Shown here: positions 1-10,689 of the stretch, piece by piece | Layout of the letters: every line of letters begins with the position of its first letter | Numbering within the stretch: the stretch's first letter is position 1 | Assembly (NCBI GenBank): GCA_030522415.1 | Contig: CM060115.1 | Coordinates: 17,216,691 to 17,280,690, forward strand | DNA from: Channallabes apus | Taxonomy: Eukaryota > Chordata > Actinopteri > Siluriformes > Clariidae | Direction: 5' to 3' | Length of the DNA: 64,000 nucleotides | Position numbers and translations under genes: made by a program | Notes under the pieces: generated by a model | The model's input: only the letters and a program-made list of their open reading frames with translations | What the model was told of the DNA's origin: nothing | The model's database searches: none

Positions 1-911
1 ATCATTGTTCCTGTCCCGAAGAAACCACATCCTGCTTCTCTCAATGACTATCGCCCTGTAGCCCTCACCTCAGTAGTGATGAAGTGCTTTGAACGCCTTA
101 TCAGAGACTTCATCATTTCTTCACTACCCGACACACTGGACCACTACAGTTTGCATACCATCAGAACCGCTCCACAGACGATGCAATCTCTCATCTCCTC
201 CACACATCACTCACTCACCTGGACACTAGGAAGGGGAATTATGTTAAAATGCTCTTCATCGACTACAGCTCTGCTTTTAATACCATAATTCCCTCCACAC
301 TCACCACCAAGCTGGAGCACCTGGTACTCAGCTCATCTACTGTATATGTCAGTGGATCTCCAATTTTCTGACTGGCAGACCACAGGCAGTAAGGATGGGC
401 GGACATGTCTCAGCCACACTCACTCTCAGCACTGGAGCCCCCCAGGGTTGTGTTCTGAGCCCCCTGCTGTACTCTTTGTACACCCACGACTGCGTGGCGA
501 CTACCAACTCCACCTCCATCATCAAGTTTGCTGACGACACCGTCGTGGTTGGACTGATCACCAACAATGATGAGTCGGACTACCTAGAGGAGATTGGAAA
601 TCTGGAGAACTGGTGCCAGAGGAACAATCTCCTCCTGAACGTCAGTAAGACAAAGGAGCTGATAGTGGACTTTAGTACAAAGCAGGAGAGGAACTACCAG
701 ACCCCCGTCATCAACAGGAGCCCAGTGGAGAGAGTGGACAGCTTCAGATACCTCGGTGTTCACATCACTCAGGACCTGTCATGGTCCTGTCACATCAACA
801 CTGTGGTGAAAAAAGCCCGGCAGCGTCTGTACCACCTCAGACGCTTGAGAGACTTTACACTGCCCTCCAAGGTGCTCAGGAACTTCTACTCCTGCACCAT
901 AGAGAGCATCC
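1..911 (+). pseudogene. Rex1/CR1-like LINE reverse transcriptase fragment (left paralogous copy)
   Basis: Part of a non-LTR retrotransposon reverse transcriptase, entering the window already inside the RT domain. Visible motifs are [21 protein letters not shown] near base 10, FIDYSSAF near 255, [14 protein letters not shown] near 430, the catalytic FADD near 530, and KTKELIVDF followed by the SFRYLGVHI thumb region. The frame breaks near 145-165, so it is dead. The right copy at 46440-47351 shares that break, so the lesion predates the duplication. Translation is interrupted just after TIESIL by an L2 element. The RT style suits the teleost Rex1/CR1 group (family knowledge); the exact clade is not proven. 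Confidence 0.85.
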
Positions 912-3104
912 TACATTACATCCTACATCCAACATACATTCACATCCACTACCACACAGAGTTTTATCAGTAATCTCCCAGAGTTACCAACTTCGATTAG
1001 GCCACCGTCTGACCCCACAGAACTTGATCAGGCGACTGAATATTTAGAGTCGACACTTCGTTGTACTTTAGATAATGTAGCTCCAGCTAAAAGAAAAATT
1101 ATTAGAGATAAGAAACTCGCTCCGTGGTATAACGATCACACGCGCACTTTAAAACAGACTGCTCGGAAATTAGAGCATAAATGGCGTCAAACTAAATTGT
1201 TGGTATTTCAAATAGCATGGAAAGAGAGCATCCTGAACTATAGGAAAGCTCTTAGTGTAGCTAGATCAACGTATCTCTCCACTCTTATAGAAGAAAATAA
1301 AAATTATCCTAGATTTTTATTTAATACGGTAGCCAAATTAACCAGAAATAAGACCACTACAGAAATCTCCACAACATCATGCAATAGTGAGGACTTCATG
1401 AACTTTTTTAATAATAAAATTGTAAATATCAGGCATAAAATTGAGGCTTTGAAACCAAACAATGTAATTGATACAGATGTTAACCTAGCCATGTCAGATT
1501 CAAACCTAGAATACTTTACTCCTCTTGGAGAGAATGAACTAATTTCACTCATCTCTTCTGCAAATTCATCAACCTGTATATTAGATCCTATACCGACACA
1601 TTTTCTTAAACAGATAGTACCAGTAATAACAGAACCGCTGTTGAGAATAATTAATTCCTCACTCAGCATTGGTTATGTTCCAAAATCTTTTAAAGTAGCA
1701 GTTATTAAACCAATAATTAAGAAATCTGACCTCGACCCCTGTCAGCTGTCCAATTACAGGCCAATATCAAACCTCCCCTTTATCTCTAAGATTCTGGAAA
1801 AGATAGTAGCAGAGCAGCTATGCTCATATCTACATAGAAATGGCATACCTGAACTGTATCAGTCAGGATTTAGGCCTCATCACAGCACAGAAACAGCACT
1901 CGTTAAAGTAGTAAATGACCTCCTATTGGCCTCTGATCAGGGTTGTGTAACTATGCTTGTATTACTCGACCTCAGTGCAGCTTTTGACACTATTGATCAT
2001 GCTATTCTTCTTCACAGATTAGAAAATGTAGTAGGAATTAAGGGTACAGCCCTCTCCTGGCTCAGATCCTATTTGACCGATCGTTATCAGTATGTAGACT
2101 TAAATGGTAATTATTCTGCATGTTCTCTAGTGGAGTTTGGCGTTCCGCAGGGTTCAGTTTTAGGCCCACTGCTTTTTTCCCTTTACGTGCTTCCTCTGGG
2201 CAACATAATCCGTAAGCATGGTATTAGTTTTCATTGTTATGCTGACGACACACAGCTATACGTCTCAACAAAACCTGATGAGAAAAACCATCTTACTAAA
2301 GTTGAGCAATGTGTGCAGGACATAAGAAATTGGATGCTAATTAACTTCCTTCTGCTTAATCCGGATAAGACAGAAGTTCTAGTCATAGGACCGCATACAG
2401 CTAGAAGTAAAATCTTAGATCACACCGTAACTTTAGATGGCCTTTCTTTTCCGTCAAGTGCAACAGTAAAAGACCTCGGCGTGATTATAGATTCCAGCCT
2501 TTCATTTGAAGCTCATGTAGATAATATCACCAGGATAGCATTCTTTCACCTCAGAAATATCGCCAAAATAAGAAATATATTGTCGCTAAACGATGCAGAA
2601 AAACTAGTTCATGCTTTTATCACTTCTAGGTTGGACTATTGTAATGCCTTACTGTCTGGTTGTTCAGTTAGGTGCATAAACAAGCTTCAGCTAGTCCAGA
2701 ATGCAGCAGCGAGAGTCCTCACTAGAACCAGAAGATATGAGCACATCACCCCTATCCTATCTTCGCTACATTGGCTCCCTGTGAAATTTCGCATTGATTT
2801 TAAAATACTACTCTTGACATATAAGGCATTAAATGGTCTCGCCCCGCAGTATCTGAGCGAACTGCTAGTGTCTTACGATCCGCCACGCCTACTTCGGTCA
2901 AAGGATGCAGGCTGCTTATCAGTACCGCGTATTATGAAAACTACAGACGGGGGCAGAGCTTTTTCTTACAAAGCCCCAAAATTATGGAATAGTCTTCCAA
3001 ATAGTGTTCGGGACTCAGACACAGTCTCAGTGTTTAAGTCTAGGCTCAAAACCTATTTATTTAGCCAAGCATTTTTATAAATAGATTTGCCATAAGGTAA
3101 AGGA
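912..3104 (+). mobile_element. L2-clade LINE inserted in the Rex1-like LINE (left copy)
   Basis: A 5'-truncated L2-type LINE begins right after the Rex1-like codons for ESIL. Bases 1060-1196 continue its coding upstream of the long ORF (residues like [16 protein letters not shown]). The element stops abruptly near 3104, just after its RT stop codon. The 3' UTR present in the right copy is missing here, and the sequence jumps to the equivalent of base about 53990 of the right copy. That points to a deletion in this copy. Compared with the right copy it has one 12-bp unit fewer at its start and keeps a segment of about 54 bp that is missing there. Confidence 0.85.
1197..3080 (+). CDS. L2 LINE reverse transcriptase, long open frame without endonuclease
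   Basis: A 627-codon open frame for the RT and C-terminal half of an L2-type LINE polyprotein. Motifs run in order: [17 protein letters not shown] (about residue 190), [14 protein letters not shown] (about 225), [13 protein letters not shown] with the first catalytic Asp (about 255), [16 protein letters not shown] (about 315), the catalytic [11 protein letters not shown] (about 345), and the [14 protein letters not shown] thumb region (about 430). The C-terminal module contains [10 protein letters not shown] and [20 protein letters not shown]. It lacks the apurinic endonuclease domain that a full element carries, so it could not mobilise itself. The listed start is only the first in-frame ATG; coding homology begins upstream. 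Confidence 0.85.
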   Translation: MLVFQIAWKESILNYRKALSVARSTYLSTLIEENKNYPRFLFNTVAKLTRNKTTTEISTTSCNSEDFMNFFNNKIVNIRHKIEALKPNNVIDTDVNLAMSDSNLEYFTPLGENELISLISSANSSTCILDPIPTHFLKQIVPVITEPLLRIINSSLSIGYVPKSFKVAVIKPIIKKSDLDPCQLSNYRPISNLPFISKILEKIVAEQLCSYLHRNGIPELYQSGFRPHHSTETALVKVVNDLLLASDQGCVTMLVLLDLSAAFDTIDHAILLHRLENVVGIKGTALSWLRSYLTDRYQYVDLNGNYSACSLVEFGVPQGSVLGPLLFSLYVLPLGNIIRKHGISFHCYADDTQLYVSTKPDEKNHLTKVEQCVQDIRNWMLINFLLLNPDKTEVLVIGPHTARSKILDHTVTLDGLSFPSSATVKDLGVIIDSSLSFEAHVDNITRIAFFHLRNIAKIRNILSLNDAEKLVHAFITSRLDYCNALLSGCSVRCINKLQLVQNAAARVLTRTRRYEHITPILSSLHWLPVKFRIDFKILLLTYKALNGLAPQYLSELLVSYDPPRLLRSKDAGCLSVPRIMKTTDGGRAFSYKAPKLWNSLPNSVRDSDTVSVFKSRLKTYLFSQAFL

Positions 3105-3412
3105 CGTCAACATTTATCCAATTACCGTCCAGCTTTTCTGCAGTGACAAAAGCTCCTCTGTGCTGCCCGTAGAGCTCCAGTGAAACTGGGTTTCAGGAGG
3201 GTTTAACGCGCTGTGCTGCACAGAAATGTATGACAAGAAAATTGCGTCAAACAATCTACAATAAATACCTGATTCTGAACGAGCTAGTCATGAAGTTGAA
3301 TCACTTTTATTAAAACTAATATAAATACGACAGTGCATATATGAGCATTTATTTTCTGACATTGTAGAGGAAGCAGAGCTTCCCTTGTAGTCTTAGAGCA
3401 GCTGCCACTGAT
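3105..3412. mobile_element. 3' part of a non-autonomous hAT-like element (left copy)
   Basis: This matches 53993-54304 of the right copy, where a complete element with CAGTGGC-type ends and an 8-bp target duplication is present. Only the 3' part survives here, ending in GCAGCTGCCACTG followed by the target sequence ATCTCAAT. The 5' part was lost in the deletion that joins this piece to the L2 element. No protein-coding content was recognised. Confidence 0.65.
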
Positions 3413-3551
3413 CTCAATATCAACATTGCAAAGGAGATTAATGCATTTTTTGGACGCCTTCAGCATTCCTTTACAATGTAGAAAGAAATAAAAATCAGGA
3501 ACGATCATGGAGTTAGAAAGTGACCCCAAACTTTTGAACGGTAGTGTATAT
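3413..3551. repeat. Tc1-type terminal repeat fragment
   Basis: A dispersed repeat ending in CCCCAAACTTTTGAACGGTA and a TA. Related copies lie at 28045-28180 and 54305-54440. The end resembles the outer inverted repeat of a common fish Tc1-like element (family knowledge), but no transposase is present, so it is a remnant or non-autonomous copy. Confidence 0.55.
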
Positions 3552-4282
3552 TTTGATGGGTGTATTTAAACATACGTACAGTATATGTATACATGTGTGA
3601 GGGCGAGCTCTTCTGCTGGGGTATAGGGACAGGGTGCCGGAGTTATTGACTAAAATGCCATGGATTCCATGGATTGCCCCCCCAAAACATAATCGCTATC
3701 AAATATTATATTAGAACATAAAGTCAATGGTTTATTATTATCAAATATGATATTACTATTATAAGAAACCCTAGGCACAAGACAGCCGTCAAGACCATTA
3801 ACACAAATTCTTGTATAATGTTGATTTTGTGACAAATTTATTTTTCAGGGGTATGTCATGAATATGCAAATAAATATTTATATATAATAAAACATATTTT
3901 TATAATGAAAAATTGGACAAAAGTTTTATTATAAAATACACAATATAGAAGTATACATGTTGTATTTGAAAAAAATATAAATATATTCTATATGTTATAG
4001 GGGTAGCTCAGTGGTTAAGGCATTGGACTACGGTTGGGAAGATCCCAGGTTCAAACCCCACAACCACCAAGTTGCCACTGTTGGGCCCTTGAGCAAGGCC
4101 CTTAAACCTCAATTGCTCAGCTGTGTAATGAGCTAAAAATGTTGATGTGGATAAGAGCGTCTGCTAAATGTAAATGTATTTTTCATATACAACATTTATT
4201 TTCATATTGCTTATTTTATTTTATTGTCTGATGTAATTTGTAAACCATTAACCTATGAATTTATGTTCTAATATAATACAGG
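3552..4282. other. Duplicon backbone, no gene seen
   Basis: AT-rich sequence shared almost base for base with 54441-54775 plus 56396-56783. No coding potential was recognised. In the right copy a Tc1-like element is inserted at the position equivalent to about base 3884, so this stretch is the empty site. It also contains the SINE listed separately. Confidence 0.7.
4000..4167 (+). mobile_element. tRNA-derived SINE (left copy)
   Basis: The 5' part has a polymerase III A box (TAGCTCAGTGGTTAAGGC) and B box (GGTTCAAACCCC) at tRNA-like spacing. It is followed by a conserved body with GGGCCCTTGAGCAAGGCCCTT and a tail with ATAAGAGCGTCTGCTAAATG. This layout is that of the teleost HE1/HpaI-type tRNA SINEs. 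It is not a functional tRNA gene: no proper acceptor stem closes it. Its ortholog in the right block is 56518-56694, and a degenerate relative is at 44460-44580. Confidence 0.8.
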
Positions 4283-4685
4283 GATTAAAGTGAAAAAAAA
4301 TCTTCTGACTGAACTTTTTTCAGGCCGAGCCATATTCCTTTAACAAACACTTTATTTAAATAGTCGAGACCAATAGCTTTAGGGGAGATTAAACCGCTTT
4401 AATATTGCCAGTTTGCATATTTTAAAAGCTATTTGTAATCTTTGAAAAAAATATACCTTGACAAATAATCAACCATCTACCACATATCTTTCCAGTGCAT
4501 GTTTTTATTTATCTTATAACACCAAACAATGTTTTGTGAAACTCTTAATAATTAACAGAAAAAAGTAATAGCACCACCATTAAATAATCGCGGCTAACAG
4601 CTAATCGCGGCTAACGGCTAATCGCTAAGTCTTCTGATCATCCGGGCTTAGTTCGCGACAGAATGAAGTATAAAGATATAAATTA

Positions 4686-4733
<48 letters not shown>

Positions 4734-4891
4734 ATATAAGCGGGTATAAACATAGTAAGGGCCCATCTGATTGGTCAAATTTGGACACACAAATGCTTGG
4801 CAAATAAAGTATTTATCGCAACTCCTTGCGATATGGTTATCGCGCATGCCATTATTGCGATAACGATATTTTTTCGATATATCGTGCAGCC

Positions 4892-5155
4892 CTAAATGAC
4901 ACCATATGAGATATGCTCCCCTATTGCATGATTTCTGCTTATGACAGCGAGGCCAGTGAGCCGTTCCTGAGACATGGTTGACCTCAGGTATGTCTTGATT
5001 AACCTGAGTTTGGAAAAGCTCCTCTCTGCTTGAGCTACAGTCACTGGCAATGTAAGTGCAATCCTGAGAGCAGTCCAAAAGTTGGGGTAGATCTCAGATA
5101 GATCCTTATCGTGCATAAAAGTGATAAGCTCAAAGAGGCTCATGGTTTTTGATGG
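4892..5155 (-). pseudogene. hAT transposase, C-terminal dimerisation domain
   Basis: The minus-strand frame contains ALRIALTLPVTVAQAERSFS followed by KLRLIKTYLRSTMSQERL. This is the signature of the hAT C-terminal dimerisation domain found in hAT transposases and their ZMYM-like relatives. Only this exon survives; the RNase H-fold catalytic residues are not found nearby. The frame runs on to VISRNHAIGEHISYGVI, beyond the conserved block. The start quoted is simply the extent of recognisable homology. Confidence 0.8.
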
Positions 5156-5646
5156 CAGTCATTAGACACTTTATTAATCTAATCTAAGGGAGGAACAATT
5201 AGCTCTTTGGTTAATTTACTGCCTCAAATTATATGCTTTGTCACGTAACAGAGTTATAGCAAATGGAAAATGTCTTTTAAACTATCTACACATATGTAAA
5301 TTAAACTGGCTATTTACAGTATACTGTAAATATATTGTAAACATATCGGCTATAGCCAACATTAACATAATAAACAATGGAAATAAATAACTGTACTTGC
5401 AACAGTCTTGCTGCAGAGCATAATTTTGTGGTTACATTTTGTGGTATTTAATAGAAACTATTAGAATTTCTGTGATGGTTTGTAAATTAGGCTTTTATTG
5501 TGTGTGTGTGTGTGTGTTTTTAACAAGGTAAGCATAGCAAGCATCATAAGCAAGAAGGCTAACAAACCTAAGAGTTAACGTTATACCACTAATTAACATG
5601 ATGACATGAATAACTTAATCATACAGAGAGAACATTGTTATATACC

Positions 5647-5730
5647 TTTATCTTTTATCCGTTTCTCCTCATCTTCTTTTCTTTTGTTTCTAAATTGGGC
5701 CCCTGACAGTTTTGGCCTTTTTCTCTCCAT
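5647..5730 (-). pseudogene. hAT transposase, short first coding exon
   Basis: A 28-codon exon on the minus strand reading MERKRPKLSGAQFRNKRKED and then a charged tail. It is immediately followed by a GGTATAT splice-donor-like sequence. The basic SGAQFR-K-KR start is typical of the N-terminus of the hAT/ZMYM-like transposases whose C-terminal domain lies downstream at 4892-5155. Exon order and strand agree. Too short for standard ORF calling. Confidence 0.6.
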
Positions 5731-7009
5731 CGCTGTGTTTATACTTTATAATCGACGATTCGACAATCAGCAGATTTCCCCCAACGCTGTCACTCACGAC
5801 CAGACGTCAAGACTAAACCAATTCACCTCCACAGCATCATCGCTTTTATTATCTATTGTTATTTGCCATTTCACACAATTAAATACATGAAAAAAGTGCA
5901 AATTACTGGTGTGTGTTTATAATATTTTGAATGAAATGTGCGTTATTTGTAAGAAAGTCAGGTAGACATCATTTAGCCCCCTTTCTTGTCCACTTCATTT
6001 GGGAGAGGTGAACTGTACTCCGCCCCCCCCCGCACCTCCCCCTTCTCAGTCTTCTCCGCTTCTGTGCGGCTCATTCAGGGGCGGCGCGAGCGCGGTTATC
6101 ACAGGTAATAGAAAACAGCTTAGCGGCACAGATTATTATTTTTTACTCCAGTTCGTGTGCCGCCCCCCACGTGACATAAAAAAAATGCCGCCCTTGCGGC
6201 TGCCCACTTCGCCCTACCCTAAAACCTCCACTGACTGTGAGCGACAGGTCATGCTCCGCTATGAAAGAACATAGGCGCACTTTTACATCGCGCACACGGT
6301 CGGCCACAGATGTGTGAATCTCCGTTGTGGTTCTTGTCGCAGCAGACAGGGAGCATGTGTACTGTTAGAGCACGAACTGCAGCATTGTGACGAGCTGCTG
6401 ACTGATGGCGAACTCGCACTTTGTTTTGCCATTATTGCCATATTGAAGTTTCCTGTGGCATACTGTGCAGAGACACCTACCTGGATGTTTGATTTTTTTA
6501 GTCCACGAACTAAAAGGCTTGCCATTCTCCCCAATTTCGCTAAGCCAAGCCCATCTCCATTTATTTTTTATTTTTTACACTTTTATCAATCTCCGAAACA
6601 TCGGAGCCTTCCTGCATTAAGTGTGTCCATGCTATCTTAAATATAGTTATACCTCAGCCTGACACGTAGTTCTTCAAAACTAAACCAAAACCCGGAGTGG
6701 ATTCATACCGGAGTGATAACAAAACGCTTAGAGTGGAGAGAGGAACGTGCAGTCGCTCCACTCCAGGCTTTGATCACATCCTCCTCAGCAGGCTGAATAC
6801 ACTGTCTTTCCTTAATTTAACACCCATGTAAGCCTATATATACACAGCATTAACATTATGAAAAGTGAATTTTAAACATTAAGGACAGGCGGAACAGTGT
6901 GATTGACGGAAATCCGTCGTAACGACGGAGAACTTTAATCCCTGTATAATATTTGATAGTAATTATGTAGGGGGGCAATACATGGCAGGGGGGCATTTCA
7001 GCGCAAAAC

Positions 7010-7335
7010 GTCTCGGGTTACATTTCTGTAACCCTGTTCCCTGAAAGGCGGGAACGAGATGCTGCGTGAAAACGCTATGGGAACCATTTTGTTGCGTTGC
7101 CGGTCGTTGAAGCATGCTGTGAAAACACGCCAAAGTTTTTGGCTATATATAACCTCGACAGGTGACGTCATCTGATTAGATGTAGGTGGAGGTTATAAAA
7201 ACAGGTGAGCCGGCAACGACCTCAGATTAATTTGTCTGAACAGCCGTCCGGTCACGTGGTAGTGCGGCATTGCGACGCAGCATCTCGTTCCCGCCTTTCA
7301 GGGAACAGGGTTACAGAAATGTAACCCGAGACGTT
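7010..7335. repeat. DIRS A terminal region: 59-bp perfect inverted repeat
   Basis: Bases 7010-7068 (starting CGTCTCGGGTTACATTTCTG) and 7277-7335 are perfect reverse complements over 59 bp. They enclose the inverted terminal repeat with its TATATATAACC and TTATAAAAACAGG promoter-like motifs. The same terminal sequence recurs inverted at 26053-26245, and in diverged form at both ends of DIRS element B. Such a fold fits the circular-intermediate model of DIRS replication (family knowledge). Confidence 0.85.
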
Positions 7336-7395
7336 CCCTAGCAAGGCTACACTCGATGCATGCGTGAAAACGCTATGGGAACGAGAATACCAACG
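7322..7395. other. DIRS A internal complementary region
   Basis: Here the complement of one outer end (GTAACCCGAGACG) directly abuts the complement of the other outer end (TTCCCTAGCAAGGCTACACT). The latter end is found at 26219-26245. Abutted copies of both element ends just inside one terminal repeat are diagnostic of DIRS1-like elements, which lack long terminal repeats and use this region as the template to complete the ends. Confidence 0.75.
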
Positions 7396-7559
7396 CCGCC
7401 GCACTACAGGTGTCTGGACCCCAAGGTTGTGTAGCGTGTGGCACAAAGCCGAGAAGGTCTCAGAACCATGCCTGGGCAGCTAACTCGGGGCTTTGCCTGA
7501 GCCCGGAGTAGCATGAACATCCAGATTATAATGTAACGTAAATGTAATGTGTGCGGGGA

Positions 7560-8480
7560 GGAGCAACCCTCCGTGTCACACAATTTGCTGCAGGGGAATA
7601 CCTCTTGCTGGTGCAAAAGGAGGCGATCTCCCTGGTTGAATGAGCCCTGCTTCCTAGAGGCGAAGTGAACCCACGCGCCTCATAGGAGAGGGCAATATGC
7701 ATCTCTCACCCAGTGTAGTGGTGGCCGCTCCAGCGGCCCCAAGACATGTAAAGGCTGCTCTGACCTACACCACCGGCTGATGCGTTAGACGTAAATCTGA
7801 AGAGCACCTGCTGGACACAGTAAGTGAAGTCTCTCCTGCTCCGAAGCTGTAAAGGCGGAGGATGGAATGCTTCAAAACAATAGGGTGATGATGTTTATGG
7901 ACTTAGGCCGATAGCTCAGTGAGGATGTAGTTACATGCGTCCTGAGAGTACTTGGGCACAGGCCCGAGGACAACTTTCCTGCAGGGACTCCAGCACTGAA
8001 ACAATTCAGGAGTGGACTGGGTCTACCTGCTTTGCACACACACTTGCTGCAGGGGAATACCTCTTGCTAGTGCAATAGATGAGGCGATCCCCCAGGTTGA
8101 ATGAACCCTGATTCCTAGAGGCAAAGTGAGCCCACGCGCCTCATAGGAGAGGGCAATGGCATCTCTCACCCAGTATAGTGGTGCTCTGACTTACGCCACT
8201 GGCTCATGCGGTGGACGTACTGAAAATCTGAAGAGCACATACTGGACAGTAAGTGAAGTTTCTCCTGCTCGTTACAAATGGAACTTTTCGGGAAAATAGT
8301 TCAGTGAGGACACGGATAAGTACATCTTGAGAGTACTAGGGCACAAGCCTGAGGACAAGCTTTTCTTGCCGAAACTCCAGCACTGAAACCTTTCGGCAGT
8401 GGACTGGGTCTGCCTGCTTATCACACACTTGCTGCAGGGGAATACCTCTTGCTAGTGCAATAAACGAGGCGATCCTAGAT
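7560..8480 (-). pseudogene. DIRS A tyrosine recombinase remnants, internally duplicated
   Basis: Reverse-strand sequence matches the C-terminal half of the DIRS recombinase in element B (36170-36500). Examples are the segments equivalent to TASEQEKLHLLCPVRAL and to LARGIPLQQ. The landmark TTGCTGCAGGGGAATACCTC recurs at about 7587, 8047 and 8430, so the region has undergone at least two partial tandem duplications. Numerous stops and indels make all copies non-functional. No intact HxxR or terminal Tyr frame survives. Confidence 0.7.
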
Positions 8481-9318
8481 CCAGAGTCAGGGAGTAGCAA
8501 AAGGGGACATTTGCTGATCTTGCGAGGCAAAGCGGTCCACCTCTGCTGCATGAAATCTCACCGAGATTGACTGACCACTTCGGGGTGGGGTTTCCATTCC
8601 CCGTGTGTCAGCGATTGACTGGGCAGTTACAACTGCTGTCACATTCATATGCCCTGGACCGTAAATCGCGCTGAGGGACAGGAACCTGGTGCGCTAGCTA
8701 TTCAGCGGCGCGAGCACAGTCCGCCCTGGCAATTAATATATGAGACTTGCCATAGTGATGTCCACCCACAATGGGACATGGCACTCTCAACCGCTGGAGG
8801 AAGTGCTTTAGGGCAAGAAATAGAGCCATCATTTCGAGGCAATTGATGTGCCGTACGAGAAGAAGGCCTCTCCACTTTTAAAAAACATTCCATTTGAGGG
8901 CATAAGCTTTTGAAGAGGGATAATAGATCCAGAGTCAGGGAGTAGCAAAGGGGACATTTGCTGATCTTGCGAGGCAAAGCGGTCCACCTCTGCTGCATGA
9001 AATCTCACCGAGATTGACTGACCACTTCGGGGTGGGGTTTCCATTCCCCGTGTGTCAGAGATTGACTGGGCAGTTACAACTGCTCTCACATTCATATGCC
9101 CTGGACCGTAAATCGCGCTGAGGGACAGGAACCTGGTGCACTAGCTATTCAGCGGCGCGAGCACAGTCCGCCCTGGCGATTAATATATGAGACTTGCCAT
9201 AGTGATGTCCACCCACAATGGGACATGGCACTCTCAACCGCTGGAGGAAGTGCTTTAGGGCGAGAAATAGAGCCATCATTTCGAGGCAATTGATGTGCCG
9301 TGCGAGAAGAAGGCCTCT
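8477..9318. repeat. Tandem duplication within DIRS A, about 448-bp period
   Basis: Bases 8477-8871 and 8925-9318 are nearly identical over about 394 bp, separated by a 53-bp spacer that is not part of the repeat. Differences are a handful of substitutions and one A indel near the start. The unit covers RNase H/recombinase-linker coding of the DIRS element on the minus strand. High identity suggests the duplication is younger than the decay of the rest of the element. Confidence 0.9.
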
Positions 9319-9580
9319 CCAGCACCCTTGGGCTGGGATGGTCACCTAAGACCCCCGCCCGTGAGGGAAGCATCTGTCGTTAGCATCTGCGACGACAAGA
9401 CGAACTTAGAGTTGGACCCAGAGTCAGAACCCGGGGTCTGAACCACATAGGACGGGTACGAAGCACCTGGCGCGTAACCCCTGTTGGGGATTGGCCCTAG
9501 AGTGAAATCCCCTGTCTTAGCCACAACTGAAATGCTCTCATGGGCAGGCCCAAGGGTCACCGTGGATACGGCTGCCATAA
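8860..9580 (-). pseudogene. DIRS A RNase H remnant
   Basis: Minus-strand fragments read TTDASLTGGGL, then HINCLEMMALFLALKHFLQR. These are the first two conserved segments of the DIRS RNase H domain (Asp, then Glu), and they align with element B at 35010-35160. The downstream VDNTSVVSYINCQGG segment is only represented in frameshifted form. Part of this stretch lies in the 448-bp tandem duplication. Confidence 0.65.
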
Positions 9581-10600
9581 GAGCGAAGATCTCTGAAAGT
9601 GATGGTCACTTTCTTGGTCTAGCTTGATTTCCTTGAGGGTGTTGTTAATGGATTCGACATGAGCAGGAGACAGCTGTGCCCGCTTAGGATCGAATCTCAT
9701 GTGACACCCAATCCTCAGAACAGGAAAGAGCACGCTTTCGTGGCGTTGGGTCTCAATCCTAAGAGACAAGATGAGCTAGGACGACATGCTGATGTCGAAG
9801 CGCTAGCTAATGAGACTGGGCCAGCCAGTCGTCTATGTAATTCAAATATGGATGCCCTGGTAGTCGTAAGAGCCAGAACTACATCCATGCATTTTAATAT
9901 GTGCTGGTGAGAAAGCTAGACCGACTGAAAGGACCCGATACTGGTAAGCTTGGCCCCCAAAAGCGAACCTCAGGTCTTTCCTGTGTTGGGGAGTATTCTA
10001 TATGAAAGTAAGCGTCCTTCAATCGATTGTCACAAATCAATCGCTTGGTAGGATTGAGAGCAATCACTTTAACAGTCAACATTGATCTGTATTGTTTATT
10101 TTAGATAGCGGTACAGCCCGCGAGATCTAAAAATTTGGGCGCAGCCCCCCCGTTCCTCTGCCAGGAATACTGATTATAGTAGTCTGACTCACTGTCTGGT
10201 AGGGGAACATGTTCCATGACCCCATACCCAGCAACTTCTGTCAGGAGATGTGCACCTTCCGGTTTCATGGAAGTGGAGGCCACGCCATTGAAAACACAGA
10301 AGGTGAAGTGAGAACTGAATCCTGTAGTTCCTCTCTCCAGTGCTTAGTACCCAAGGAGATATACTTGGCAGTAGCTTCCACGCTGCCAGTTTCTCATAAA
10401 AGGGCAAAAGTTTCGGCTGCTTGGTTAAATGGGGGGGGGGGTGTTAGATGTTCGGCATCCTGAAGCATGGCAGGAAAAACCGAAGAACTAACAGCCTATT
10501 GGAGACTGATGTTGCCCGAAACACCAGTGGTGGCGGAGCAAAACACCGACCTCCTGGGGGTGCCAGGGAGAACACTTATTCGTTAAAAAGGAATTCTGGG
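9557..10600 (-). pseudogene. DIRS A reverse transcriptase remnant
   Basis: On the minus strand, fragments run N- to C-terminally. First comes EKLAAWKLLPSISPWVL near 10395, then PLPDSESDYYNQYSWQRNGG near 10200. The RT finger/palm start MLTVKVIAL...RLKDAYFHIEYSPTQ follows near 10080-9990, and the thumb DPKRAQLSPAHVESI near 9690. The LKDAYFHI segment contains the first catalytic Asp of DIRS RTs. Frameshifts separate the pieces. The N-terminal piece (10140-10430) is missing in element B, so copy A preserves RT sequence lost there. Confidence 0.75.
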
Positions 10601-10689
10601 TGACTCTCCCTATTGGGGGGGCCACCCCCATTTATTTTAATTTTACACACACACACATATACAGATGTCGCCATTAAAAACCCGCGTTT

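Larger units (their letters stand above)
4283..6945 (-). mobile_element. hAT DNA transposon relic with clean empty site in the right block
   Basis: Bounded by inverted ends CAGGGATTAAAGT at 4283 and ACTTTAATCCCTG ending at 6945. The target TATAATA is present on both sides. The right block at about 56783-56795 carries the uninterrupted site, so the 2.66-kb insertion is directly visible. Inside are two minus-strand transposase exons (5647-5730 and about 4892-5155). The central catalytic part is absent, so this is an internally deleted copy. A (TA)n run occupies 4687-4729. Confidence 0.85.

Noticed and set aside
76..288. 70-codon ORF and its copy at 46495-46727 end as a separate protein
   Set aside because: It is the Rex1-like RT read past a frameshift; after about residue 30 the residues no longer match the family, while the +1 frame does.
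4000..4075. tRNA gene
   Set aside because: A and B boxes are present, but no cloverleaf closes and the sequence continues into a SINE body with three related copies in the window.
8649..9293. Two near-identical 65-codon plus-strand ORFs as a small duplicated gene
   Set aside because: They lie antisense within the tandemly duplicated DIRS segment and have no family resemblance.
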